Source: JBPOJN01 sp052033505 (GTDB taxonomy: Bacteria; UBA10199; JACPAL01; GCA-016699445). Taken from it: a stretch of DNA of 64,000 bases. The notes beneath the pieces were generated by a model that saw nothing but the letters and a program-made list of their open reading frames with translations, was not told the origin of the DNA and did no database searches. The DNA is taken from contig JBPOJN010000014.1 in assembly GCA_052033505.1 (NCBI GenBank), forward strand, positions 16,088 through 80,087, given 5' to 3'. Shown here one piece after another: positions 16,384 to 24,490 of this stretch. The position numbers and the translations under genes are program-made. Position 1 is the first letter of the stretch, and every line of letters starts with the position of its first letter.

Positions 16384-18264
16384 ATGAAATTAGCGAATAT
16401 CCCCGCGAGTCAAGTTTTGGTGACGGTTGGAAGCGGTTGCATGATCTCGGCCGCCGGCACCACGGAGTCCCATCGCGCCGCCAGTATCGGACATCCTGCG
16501 ATGATCGGTTTCGCGGCTTTCGACGCGCGTTTGGTCGACATCGATCCTGCGAGCAAAGTGGAAGCGCCTATTTTTTTACGAAGAGGTGGAGACGACGCGG
16601 GCCAGCCGATTTCGCTCGATGAAATCAATGCGCGGTGGGGAACGCGCCTCCGTGAGGACATGGGCAGTCGTTTCCTGTCCAAAAATTTCGTGGCCGCCCA
16701 CGTGCCCACGGACATAGGCGCTCCGCTCGCGCACCGCTTGGAGCGCGGTTCGGAAGAGGGTGGTTTAAGGGAAAGAGCCGGACTGACGTTCAAGGATCTC
16801 CGCGCCTCGCCTCTGTCCGATATGGGATTGTTATTCGAAGACGATCCGCGTTTGGGCCCAAGCCTCCAGGCCCAGATGTTTTTGTACGCGGGCCTCGGCG
16901 CCCTGTCCGCACTGCCGCTGCCTCTTTCGCGGATTTTACCGGATGCTTACCGCTTCCGCGTCTCGGCCTCCACGTGTTTTCCGGGCAATGATTCTTGGGA
17001 AAGTTTATCGCAGAGCCTGCAAACCGGATCCGTGCGCGACAAGGCGGCCTATCGTTTGGCGTCGGCTTTGAATACGCATGGACCGGCGCTTTTGAATACT
17101 ATGCTGTCCCCGTCTTTTCCGCTGTCCTCGACCAAAAGGGCCATGGAGCGGGATCCCGAATATTTGACAAAAATTTTGGTGAATGACTCGTCTCAGTCGC
17201 TTTTAAGGAACGTCCCTCAAGCTCCATTGGTCTCCAGCGCCGCGTGTTCCAGCGCCCTCGTTAATTTCTGCGATATCGCCCCGCATCTACAACTAGCTGC
17301 GACGGGCAGACGTGGATCGCCTCAAGTGGTGTTGTGGACTTCGGCCGACGCTTCTTTAGGGCCCGACGCTAGAATTTTAGAAGGATTCGGTCCCGCCGCC
17401 ATGATGACGGGTCAGAAATTGAAAGCGGACCGTAGCATTTCGCAAGCGCTCGCGCCTTTCGACGTCGATGCGAGCGGCACGATCGTCGGTCACGCGGGGT
17501 ACGGCATTTTGATCACGACCCTCGAATTCGCACTGAGGAATTTTTTGGACATCACTTCCATCATCGTCGGCTGGGGACAAAGCGGAGAGACCGGAGGCAA
17601 AGGTCATTTCGCGGGCGTGGGTTACGGCGGCGAAAATGCGATCATCCTTTCGCTCATGATGGCTTTTGAGGAGCATGGCTACGGCGTCAACGATTTCGAT
17701 CATCTCATCGCTCATGCCACGGGCACGAAGACGAATTCCAAAACCGATCTTGGCACTGTCCATGACGCACGGAGAGCCGTCGCACAAATGCAGGGCTACA
17801 CGGAGGCGTTACGGCGCATGACCGTCGGGGCTCCCAAAGCGGCGAATCCAGGCCCCGTCCATCCCATGGGCCCTGCGGGCCACTTGGCGACCGATCAAGG
17901 AAACCAATATTTGATGGGCCGCCCCACGGTCGGGATCCCGAACTTGCGTCAAATCGACCCGGAATTGGCCGCAGAAGCGCAGCATTTCGAGCTATCGAGC
18001 GCTGCAATAGCGGGTAAGGAAGACGGTGGAGAGATTTCTCCCGTACAAGGCTTCGGTGGTTACGTGGCGGCCATGGCGCGTCGCTCCGCCCATGCTGACG
18101 CTTTCCGGCGTTATCCTATCAGCGACTCGAAATTGATCGATGCTTATTTGGAACGCCAAACCGACATTCGCCAGGCGCGTGAACGATCGGAAGCCGATTA
18201 TGATCGGACCATGGGATCCACTTTAGCCCAAGCCGTGCAACATCGCTGGTCCGGTGCGAAATAA
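16384..18264 (+). CDS. Beta-ketoacyl synthase II of the lipid operon
   Basis: From the ATG at 16384 (GAAAGG SD) the product has 626 residues. Ketosynthase motifs: Cys288 in VSSAACSSALVNF, His444 in IAHATGTKTNSKTD and His493 in GPVHPMGPAGH. The last replaces the usual GHxxGAAG with a VHPMGPAG version, similar to the KS loops of type I systems. N-terminal and C-terminal extensions bring it well above FabF length; the C-terminal tail (about 560-626) is helical and charged. It probably forms a heterodimer or alternates with the preceding KS. Upstream start codons at 16348 would overlap the previous gene and have no better SD. Confidence 0.78.
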   Translation: MKLANIPASQVLVTVGSGCMISAAGTTESHRAASIGHPAMIGFAAFDARLVDIDPASKVEAPIFLRRGGDDAGQPISLDEINARWGTRLREDMGSRFLSKNFVAAHVPTDIGAPLAHRLERGSEEGGLRERAGLTFKDLRASPLSDMGLLFEDDPRLGPSLQAQMFLYAGLGALSALPLPLSRILPDAYRFRVSASTCFPGNDSWESLSQSLQTGSVRDKAAYRLASALNTHGPALLNTMLSPSFPLSSTKRAMERDPEYLTKILVNDSSQSLLRNVPQAPLVSSAACSSALVNFCDIAPHLQLAATGRRGSPQVVLWTSADASLGPDARILEGFGPAAMMTGQKLKADRSISQALAPFDVDASGTIVGHAGYGILITTLEFALRNFLDITSIIVGWGQSGETGGKGHFAGVGYGGENAIILSLMMAFEEHGYGVNDFDHLIAHATGTKTNSKTDLGTVHDARRAVAQMQGYTEALRRMTVGAPKAANPGPVHPMGPAGHLATDQGNQYLMGRPTVGIPNLRQIDPELAAEAQHFELSSAAIAGKEDGGEISPVQGFGGYVAAMARRSAHADAFRRYPISDSKLIDAYLERQTDIRQARERSEADYDRTMGSTLAQAVQHRWSGAK

Positions 18265-18283
18265 AATTTAAGGAAACTTCATT

Positions 18284-20428
18284 ATGCCCATCACCCTCGA
18301 AAAACCCGTTGGAAAAGGTGCCCTGATTTTTGGAGCGCATCCTTTAGGCATGAAAGCGGTCGCGGATCGTTCGATTTGGAGCGCGCAACGAGAACTGCCG
18401 CATCCCATCGCGGGAGCCCAGGGCAAGACGGCCTTGATCATCGGCAGTACATCGCCGGGTTATGGAAGCGCCACGGCGCTTGCGTTGCGCGCGGCGGGTT
18501 TCGGGAAGATCATCGGGATCGGTTATGAACGTCCACCGACCCTTGATAAGAACTTCCGTGCATCGCCGGGCTGGTATCTCACGCGACACCTGCATGAAGC
18601 CGGCATCATCGATCGTACGTATTTCGCCGATGCCTTCGCCGACGACACGCGCCGACGCGTGATGCGGGATATGGTCGCGAACGACGAGCGCATTGACCTC
18701 ATGGTTTACAGCCTGGCCGCGGGCACGCGTTCGTATGGCACACAGAAATGGAATTCTTCGCTGAAAGTCATCGGGGAATCTTTGGACGTGACGGCGCTCG
18801 ATTACAATATGTTGGACTACAAAGGCGTCAAATTGAAACCGGCGCGCATCGAAGCCGCGACGGAGGAGCAGATTGCCCACACTGTGAAAGTCATGGGGGG
18901 AGAGGATTTAAGTTTTTGGGTGGGCGCTTTGTTCATGAGCGGCCGCCTCAATCCTGGCGCGTTCATAACGTCGCGCAGTTATATCGGTCCTGAGGGGTTA
19001 CTCGATTTAAGGCGCATTTATCGGGACGGTAGCATCGGTGCGTCCAAGAAAGATAATGAACGCGTGACGCGTGAATGGGACGCACGCCTTCGCGACATCG
19101 ACGTCCGCGCGTTGGCGGAAGTCGACCCGGCCGTCGTGACGATAGCCTCCGCCCAGATTCCCGCGATCGCGAAATACCTCGCGGCCTACCTCGGCGTCGC
19201 CGATGGCGGAGCGAAGATTTATCGCGATCCCATCGGAGTTTCCGTGGATCTCGTGCGCGCTTTGTATGGTCAGGGCGAGCCCTGGAAGAATCTTTTGGAT
19301 GACGAAGGCCGGCTGCGTCTCGATGGTCACGAAATGCAGGAAGCCCTACAAGCCTCCATCTTGGAGCAGTGGAATGCCAACAACCAACCTGGTGAGCCTA
19401 CGGAAACTTTGAAAGAAGGGTTGGATCGTTACCGCGAGAACTATTTAGGACTTTTCGGTTTCGGTTTGCCGGAAGTGGACTACTCGAAACCTTTTGAGCT
19501 GGATACGACGCTCGCCGGCGGTATCGTGGATTTGCTTTCAGAACCCATGCCGACTCCGATCGTGATTCCCGCGGCGCGCGAACCCCAACCGGAAATTACG
19601 TCCGCGCCCGAAGTAAAAGTCACCGCCGTTGGGGCCTTCTTCGATGCCTTACTGTCTCGAGACAACGAACCCGGGGTTATGGCCCAATCGGAAGGCGATA
19701 AAAAAGTTTTCGTCTCACAATATTCTCTGAATCCCAGTACGATTCGCCGTTATGTGGCGGCAACGCAGCAGCCGCAGGATGGAAACGTGCCGTCGGCCTT
19801 TACGTTCGTCATGGCGTTCCCGAATATTTTGGACGCAATCAAAGACGTTTTGAGAACGGCCGCCATTAAGTCCGTCGTGCATGCGGCGGAAGAAGTGACG
19901 ATGTTGGCGCCGATTCCGGCCGACGGGTCGGTGACGGTGCGTGCGTGGCTCGCCAAAAAAGTCGGAAAAGGCCCCGTAGTTACGATCGTACAGCGTGAGC
20001 TCGTGGGATCGGACGGAACGCTGTTGGCGACGGGAAAGACCACTTTGGCGGTCGGCGGCGATCTTTCCGCCCTTCCGGCCGTACTGGCGAAACCCGAAGA
20101 TTCTGCGGGGGAACTCCTTAGTCGCATTCACGTCGACCAAAGCTTGATCGATATTTACAGCAAGGCGAGCGAGGATACCAATCCCATCCATATTTCGGAA
20201 GAAGCGGCGAAAGCCTTGGGTCTTTCTTCGACGATCGCCCATGGCATGCTGACTTTGGGACTCGCGAACCGCGATAATCCTTCTAACTATACCGCCAAAT
20301 GGAAGACCCCGGTTCAAGCCGGAGACACAGTGGAATTCCGACGCATGGACGACAATAAAATCGTCGGCGTCATCGCGCGCGGTGGACAAATGTTCCTCGC
20401 GATCGAATTGACCAAAAAATCTTCTTAG
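18284..20428 (+). CDS. FabV/TER-type enoyl reductase fused to hot-dog (MaoC) dehydratase
   Basis: The 714-residue protein has two functional halves. Residues about 1-400 match the FabV/trans-2-enoyl reductase family: a dinucleotide-binding IIGSTSPGYGSATALALRAA, a conserved TVKVMGGEDLSFWVGAL block, and the family's Tyr-x8-Lys pair (Tyr246, Lys255) in IYRDGSIGASKKD. After a Pro-rich linker (about 415-435) come two hot-dog regions; the second carries the hydratase-2 motif DTNPIH (Asp631, His636) and IAHGML. It would dehydrate 3-hydroxyacyl chains and reduce the enoyl product. Free FabV is about 400 residues, so the fusion is unusual. AAGGA SD; 19 bases after the KS gene. Confidence 0.8.
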   Translation: MPITLEKPVGKGALIFGAHPLGMKAVADRSIWSAQRELPHPIAGAQGKTALIIGSTSPGYGSATALALRAAGFGKIIGIGYERPPTLDKNFRASPGWYLTRHLHEAGIIDRTYFADAFADDTRRRVMRDMVANDERIDLMVYSLAAGTRSYGTQKWNSSLKVIGESLDVTALDYNMLDYKGVKLKPARIEAATEEQIAHTVKVMGGEDLSFWVGALFMSGRLNPGAFITSRSYIGPEGLLDLRRIYRDGSIGASKKDNERVTREWDARLRDIDVRALAEVDPAVVTIASAQIPAIAKYLAAYLGVADGGAKIYRDPIGVSVDLVRALYGQGEPWKNLLDDEGRLRLDGHEMQEALQASILEQWNANNQPGEPTETLKEGLDRYRENYLGLFGFGLPEVDYSKPFELDTTLAGGIVDLLSEPMPTPIVIPAAREPQPEITSAPEVKVTAVGAFFDALLSRDNEPGVMAQSEGDKKVFVSQYSLNPSTIRRYVAATQQPQDGNVPSAFTFVMAFPNILDAIKDVLRTAAIKSVVHAAEEVTMLAPIPADGSVTVRAWLAKKVGKGPVVTIVQRELVGSDGTLLATGKTTLAVGGDLSALPAVLAKPEDSAGELLSRIHVDQSLIDIYSKASEDTNPIHISEEAAKALGLSSTIAHGMLTLGLANRDNPSNYTAKWKTPVQAGDTVEFRRMDDNKIVGVIARGGQMFLAIELTKKSS

Positions 20429-20477
20429 TTTTTGCGCAACTCTTTCTCCATTCAAGCGACACATTGCGACACTTTTT

Positions 20478-21908
20478 ATGGCGATTGATCTTCCTCGGGT
20501 GCGGCTTAGCGATTTAGTTCATGCGGCGAGTCAGTATGTTGTTCCCGCCGTGTCCCGGCGCGCGGTTTCCTTGCGTCACAACCTGGTTTCCGGTGCGGAT
20601 AGCCTGGCGCAATCCATTGACCGCCGTTTTCGGGATCGCTTGGAGGGGCGGGCGCGGACTTTCGCAGAAAGAGCGCTTGGATTCGATTTCCGCGATTCCG
20701 TTCCGTTCGTTCCGCGTACGGTCGAAAAACTCTTGGGCTCCGAACATACGGCCTACAACGTCTTAGGGCTCGCGCAAACGATGGTCGATATCGCGGCGTC
20801 GCTCATGCACTATGCTTCGATCGTGGGCGTGCGGGAATTCATGCAAGCCTACAAGACGGTCGGCAGTTCCCTCGACCGTTTATCCGTCCATCCGGAATTC
20901 GCGCCATACGCGCAGTTGCATTACCAGCATTGGATCGAGGATTACGCGAAGATCCACGGTCTTTCCGTACGCTTCGAAAACACAGAGCTCGTCCCTCAGG
21001 AAGGACCCGCGGTTTATGCGGTTTTTTGCCATTCCAGTATCTTTCCCGATTTCTTCCTGCCCTATCTCGACCCGCGCGGAGCCTTCGTGGCGGACGCGTA
21101 CAATTTCCGCGACAATCCCGTCAGCCGCCGTTTCGGGTTCAGTTTGATGGGCGACTTGTTCGGGCAGCCCTTGGTCGACCGCAAGGATCCGGCGCGAAAC
21201 GAGAAATTGTTCGATCACATCATCGACGTCTCCGCACGTCACGGCATACGGCCGATTTGGTTCCCCAACGGCACGCGCGTCCCGCGTGCGTGGAAAGACG
21301 ATGGGACGCTGGACCGCGCCGGTTTTTACTCCAGCGCGCCGAACGCGAAAAATGCGAAACATTACCTGCAAGCCGGGGGCGTGGCGGTAAACGCCGTGCG
21401 TTTGGCTAAAAAAGTGGGACGGACGGTAAAGGTGGTCGTGGTCACCATTCAAGGTCCGGAATACGTCATGCCGAAGAGCGCCGGGAAGCCGCCTTTCATT
21501 CAGCCCACGCGTCTTCGCGGGGACATCGTGCACCGTTTCGTCCAGGTCATCGAAGTCTCCCCGGACAGCAAAGAGAGACAGGTCATTACGGATTTGGGCC
21601 GCAATCTGCATCTGCAGGCCAAGGCGGATCTAGGAATCGATGAGTACCTCGTCGAATGCGTCGGTCGCTGGAGCGGCAGCGAGCAAAAAGCAAAAGCCTT
21701 CGCTGAAAAAGCCAAGAATGGAAAAGGCGAGATTTGGTTCATCCTCGCCGACCGTATTCGCGCCATCCATCCATCACTCCCGGAGCGGGCGCAGTTCATC
21801 CAGCGACTTCTGGAAGCGGTCGATATTTTGAACCCCAACGGAGCCTTGGATACGCTTCTCGAAGAAGTCACCGCCTTCATGATGAAACACCAATTCGACG
21901 CGCATTGA
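20478..21908 (+). CDS. PlsC/LPLAT-like acyltransferase ending the lipid operon
   Basis: The 476-residue protein contains, after a helical N-terminal part of about 150 residues, a glycerolipid acyltransferase-like core: FCHSSIFPDFF at about 184-194, which corresponds to the H-x4-D motif but has five residues between His and Asp, and WFPNGTRVPRAW, which corresponds to FPEGTRS with Asn for Glu. A C-terminal helical domain follows. No clear membrane span, so it may be peripheral. It lies 49 bases after the FabV-MaoC gene and is the likely acceptor enzyme that transfers the finished acyl chain to a polar head group. The motif changes leave exact chemistry open. Confidence 0.65.
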   Translation: MAIDLPRVRLSDLVHAASQYVVPAVSRRAVSLRHNLVSGADSLAQSIDRRFRDRLEGRARTFAERALGFDFRDSVPFVPRTVEKLLGSEHTAYNVLGLAQTMVDIAASLMHYASIVGVREFMQAYKTVGSSLDRLSVHPEFAPYAQLHYQHWIEDYAKIHGLSVRFENTELVPQEGPAVYAVFCHSSIFPDFFLPYLDPRGAFVADAYNFRDNPVSRRFGFSLMGDLFGQPLVDRKDPARNEKLFDHIIDVSARHGIRPIWFPNGTRVPRAWKDDGTLDRAGFYSSAPNAKNAKHYLQAGGVAVNAVRLAKKVGRTVKVVVVTIQGPEYVMPKSAGKPPFIQPTRLRGDIVHRFVQVIEVSPDSKERQVITDLGRNLHLQAKADLGIDEYLVECVGRWSGSEQKAKAFAEKAKNGKGEIWFILADRIRAIHPSLPERAQFIQRLLEAVDILNPNGALDTLLEEVTAFMMKHQFDAH

Positions 21909-22043
21909 TCTCCCACTCCCTTTTAAATTTCTTAATTTTTCCGCTGACTTCCGCAACCCGTCCGTCGTTTTGCCGATAATGATCTTATAAAAGTGCGTTT
22001 GTATTATTCTCAAAAATAGGCTAAGTGCTTGATTTTATTCATT

Positions 22044-22766
22044 ATGCCCATTGAGCCCATCCAGAGTGGTCTTCAGTCCAGCATCTCTTTGCCGCCGTCC
22101 CGCGTGATTTGGACGGGGACGGACGCCGCCTCGCGCGTGTCTTCGAAGCATTTCGGGGAAGCGATTCCGGATGTGGCGGACATTCGGGCGAATCCCGCGC
22201 TCTTGGAGATGTTCGGACGTTTGGGCGTACTCGAGAGGCTCCGCCGGAAATTGAATACGTTATCGCGGAAGCGGGCGCGCCTCGTGCCGGGCAAGAAGAC
22301 CGTCGCGTGCGCGTTGCGCGCCTGTGAGGAGACGGATTTCGAGGACGTGATTTTCGCGGGCGTGGAGTTCGCGGAGGAATACCGCGGCGAAGAAGATACG
22401 ATGGCGGGCGTCCTCGCGCACGAGTACGGCCACCTGCTCTCGGACTGGACGAAGGGTTTGAATCCCGACGCCATGACCTGGGAGGAAATTTTCGAGAGGC
22501 GTAAGGAAGAAGAGGCCGCGGCCGACGGTTACGCTGGGAAAATGCTCTTCCAGATGGGTTATTCGCCCGAGGGCATGGTGAAATTCTTGAAGAAGATCCA
22601 GAAGAAGGAATGCCTCAAATACCACTCGCCGTCCACGCGCGAGGCCATCATCCGCCGTGCGTTCTCCGAAGCGCACCGCAAACAAAATCAAATGGTCAAT
22701 CTCCGTTCGATGTTCTCCGGCATCGCCTCCAATCCCTTCACGGCCAAACTCATCGCAGTGGCGTAA
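22044..22766 (+). CDS. Soluble zinc metalloprotease (HEYGH, M48-like gluzincin)
   Basis: With the ATG at 22044 the product has 240 residues. The zinc motif HEYGH (His126, Glu127, His130) is followed about 30 residues later by EEEAAADGYAGKML, supplying the third, acidic ligand in the arrangement of M48-type gluzincins. A family-typical membrane helix or signal peptide is missing; instead the protein opens with a Ser/Pro-rich segment (PIEPIQSGLQSSISLPPS). A TTG at 22029 preceded by AGG is an alternative start. The C-terminal half is helical and basic. Substrate unknown. Non-Sec export or a cytosolic role are both possible. Confidence 0.65.
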   Translation: MPIEPIQSGLQSSISLPPSRVIWTGTDAASRVSSKHFGEAIPDVADIRANPALLEMFGRLGVLERLRRKLNTLSRKRARLVPGKKTVACALRACEETDFEDVIFAGVEFAEEYRGEEDTMAGVLAHEYGHLLSDWTKGLNPDAMTWEEIFERRKEEEAAADGYAGKMLFQMGYSPEGMVKFLKKIQKKECLKYHSPSTREAIIRRAFSEAHRKQNQMVNLRSMFSGIASNPFTAKLIAVA

Positions 22767-22793
22767 CGGTTCGTTTTTAGGTAAGCCGCGGCC

Positions 22794-23525
22794 ATGCGGC
22801 TTTTTTCAAAAATTCCCATTTTATTTTTATTGGTTTTCTGGGGCGCTTGCGGCGCTTCGGACCCCGTTCCTGCGCCTGTGCCCACGCAGGTCATCGATGC
22901 GACCACGGTAGGTGGAATCCAGGGCGTCGTTTCGTTCGCGGGGACGCCTCCATCCGCGGCGAAAATCCCGGTCGCGAGTTTTTCGGAATGCGGCAATCCG
23001 TCCGGTATCGATACCGATATCTTGATTCAAAATGGCAAAGTCAAAAACGCCTTCGTGGCGATCACGAAAGGTTTGGAAAATTACCGGTTCGAGAAGACTT
23101 CGGAAGAAGTCATGATCGATCAGCGTCATTGCCTCTATGAACCGCGCGTGATCGGGCTCCAAGTCGGTCAGACCTTGGTCGTGAAAAACAGCGATCCGGC
23201 CCTGCATAATATCCACGCGCAGCCGCTACAGTCGCGGGGTTTTAATGTCGGCATGCCCCGGCAAGCCTCCGATATCCGCAAGACTTTCGAAGTACCTGAG
23301 GTGATGATTCCCCTGCGCTGCGACGTGCACCCCTGGATGCGGGCTTATGCGGGCATCCTGCCTCATCCTTATTTTTCGGTGACCGGTGACGACGGAAGCT
23401 TCCGCCTGAAGAACGTCCCGCCCGGGGATTATATCGTGACCGTGTGGCACGAAAAATTGGGCAAAAAAGAATTCCCGATATCGGTGGGCGCCCGCGAAGA
23501 GAAGACGCTGGAAGTTTCGTTTTGA
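22794..23525 (+). CDS. Cupredoxin-like exported protein, probable lipoprotein
   Basis: The 243-residue protein starts with a lipoprotein-like signal (LLVFWGAC, Cys19; the -3 residue is atypical). A cupredoxin-like region spans about 40-195, with NSDPALHNIHAQPL (candidate His ligand) and RCDVHPWMRA, in which Cys, His and Met have type-1 copper-site spacing. A carboxypeptidase regulatory-like beta-sandwich (GSFRLKNVPPGDYIVTVWHE) closes the chain. Cupredoxins carry electrons in the periplasm. The convergent neighbour is an integral membrane protein of the PuuD-like type, so a redox link is conceivable but unproven. It starts 27 bases after the protease gene. Confidence 0.65.
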   Translation: MRLFSKIPILFLLVFWGACGASDPVPAPVPTQVIDATTVGGIQGVVSFAGTPPSAAKIPVASFSECGNPSGIDTDILIQNGKVKNAFVAITKGLENYRFEKTSEEVMIDQRHCLYEPRVIGLQVGQTLVVKNSDPALHNIHAQPLQSRGFNVGMPRQASDIRKTFEVPEVMIPLRCDVHPWMRAYAGILPHPYFSVTGDDGSFRLKNVPPGDYIVTVWHEKLGKKEFPISVGAREEKTLEVSF

Positions 23526-23541
23526 CCGCCTTCCAAAATAA

Positions 23542-23579
23542 AAAACCCCTGAGCCTCTTTCGAGAGACCCAGGGGTTTT
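23542..23579. terminator. Bidirectional intrinsic terminator
   Basis: AAAACCCCTG (23542-23551) pairs with CAGGGGTTTT (23570-23579). It lies 17 bases after the cupredoxin stop and 24 bases before the end of the convergent membrane-protein gene, with A/T runs on both sides, so it can serve both. Confidence 0.85.
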
Positions 23580-23602
23580 GAATTCAAGACGGTCTAAAAC
23601 GG

Positions 23603-24364
23603 CTAGAAGCCCTTCACCTTCCCCGCACGCTTGTAAAACATCAGGACATGGAACCAGCCCACGACGACGATCAAGGGCAGAATCCACCAGTAGCTGGCGG
23701 CCCAGGTCGTATGTCCGTTGATCATCGTCCACACCAGCGGCACGGACAGGTAAGTATTATGCCGCGAGCGGAGACCCGCCATCGCGACGATTGCGGCGTC
23801 CGCCGGAGTACCGGTTTTGACGCCCGTAATGATCTTCTGCTGCGCGGGCCAGATGCGAAACCAGACGTTGAACGCCATGATCGTGCCGAAGACGCCGCCT
23901 AAGTGGATATTGTAGGCGCGATAACTCATACCGGCCCACATTTTCATGACCAAGGTGAGCACAACGACCGCAATCACGCCGAAAGCCGCGACGGCTTTCG
24001 GGTTCTTGCCCAAGGGGCTCTTCATGATGGCGTCGTAGAGGAAAGGCGAGATTAGTACCAACGCGAGGATCGCGAAGACGGGACCACGGAGGCCGTCGCT
24101 CGGACTTTCGAGCACGAGACCGCCGTGATAGAACACCAACGCCAAAAGCAGGATACCGGAAGCCCACGTGAAAGCCGCGCCCCAACGGAACCAGAACAAG
24201 GCCCGGGGCATCAGCTCCGGGACAACTTTTTTCTTCGTGTCGCCGTCCATGGTGGCGACGAAGGGGCCGTTCACGAAGTTGAAGAAATACAGCATGCCGA
24301 TCCACAGGATGCCGGCGACGACGTGGATCCAGCGGAAAAACGATTCTAAAATTTGAGGCGCCAT
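23603..24364 (-). CDS. Integral membrane protein of the PuuD (urate hydroxylase) N-terminal type
   Basis: The 253-residue protein starts at 24364 behind a good GGGAGGT SD. It has about seven to eight hydrophobic spans. The opening FFRWIHVVAGILWIGMLYFFNFVNGP, described by its conserved His and Trp, resembles the urate oxidase N-terminal membrane domain of PuuD, whose members use a His-rich bundle for heme. PuuD itself carries an additional cytochrome c domain, absent here. No purine-catabolism genes are nearby, so urate oxidation is not supported by context; electron transfer with the convergent cupredoxin is an alternative inference. Confidence 0.65.
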   Translation of the reverse strand: MAPQILESFFRWIHVVAGILWIGMLYFFNFVNGPFVATMDGDTKKKVVPELMPRALFWFRWGAAFTWASGILLLALVFYHGGLVLESPSDGLRGPVFAILALVLISPFLYDAIMKSPLGKNPKAVAAFGVIAVVVLTLVMKMWAGMSYRAYNIHLGGVFGTIMAFNVWFRIWPAQQKIITGVKTGTPADAAIVAMAGLRSRHNTYLSVPLVWTMINGHTTWAASYWWILPLIVVVGWFHVLMFYKRAGKVKGF

Positions 24365-24490
24365 TTTGAAACCTCCCGATAAAGTTGACGAAAAGAAAGC
24401 CGCCGCATCTTTAAGAAACGATGAAGTTTTTTCAAGGTAAATCAAGGAGAGGCTTGCAATTGATGGGCGGCGATTCTAAAGACCGACCCC

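Noticed and set aside
21972..21979. GCCGATAA, a sigma-28-type -10 sequence before the metalloprotease gene
   Set aside because: No TAAA-type -35 at the required spacing, and no motility genes nearby.
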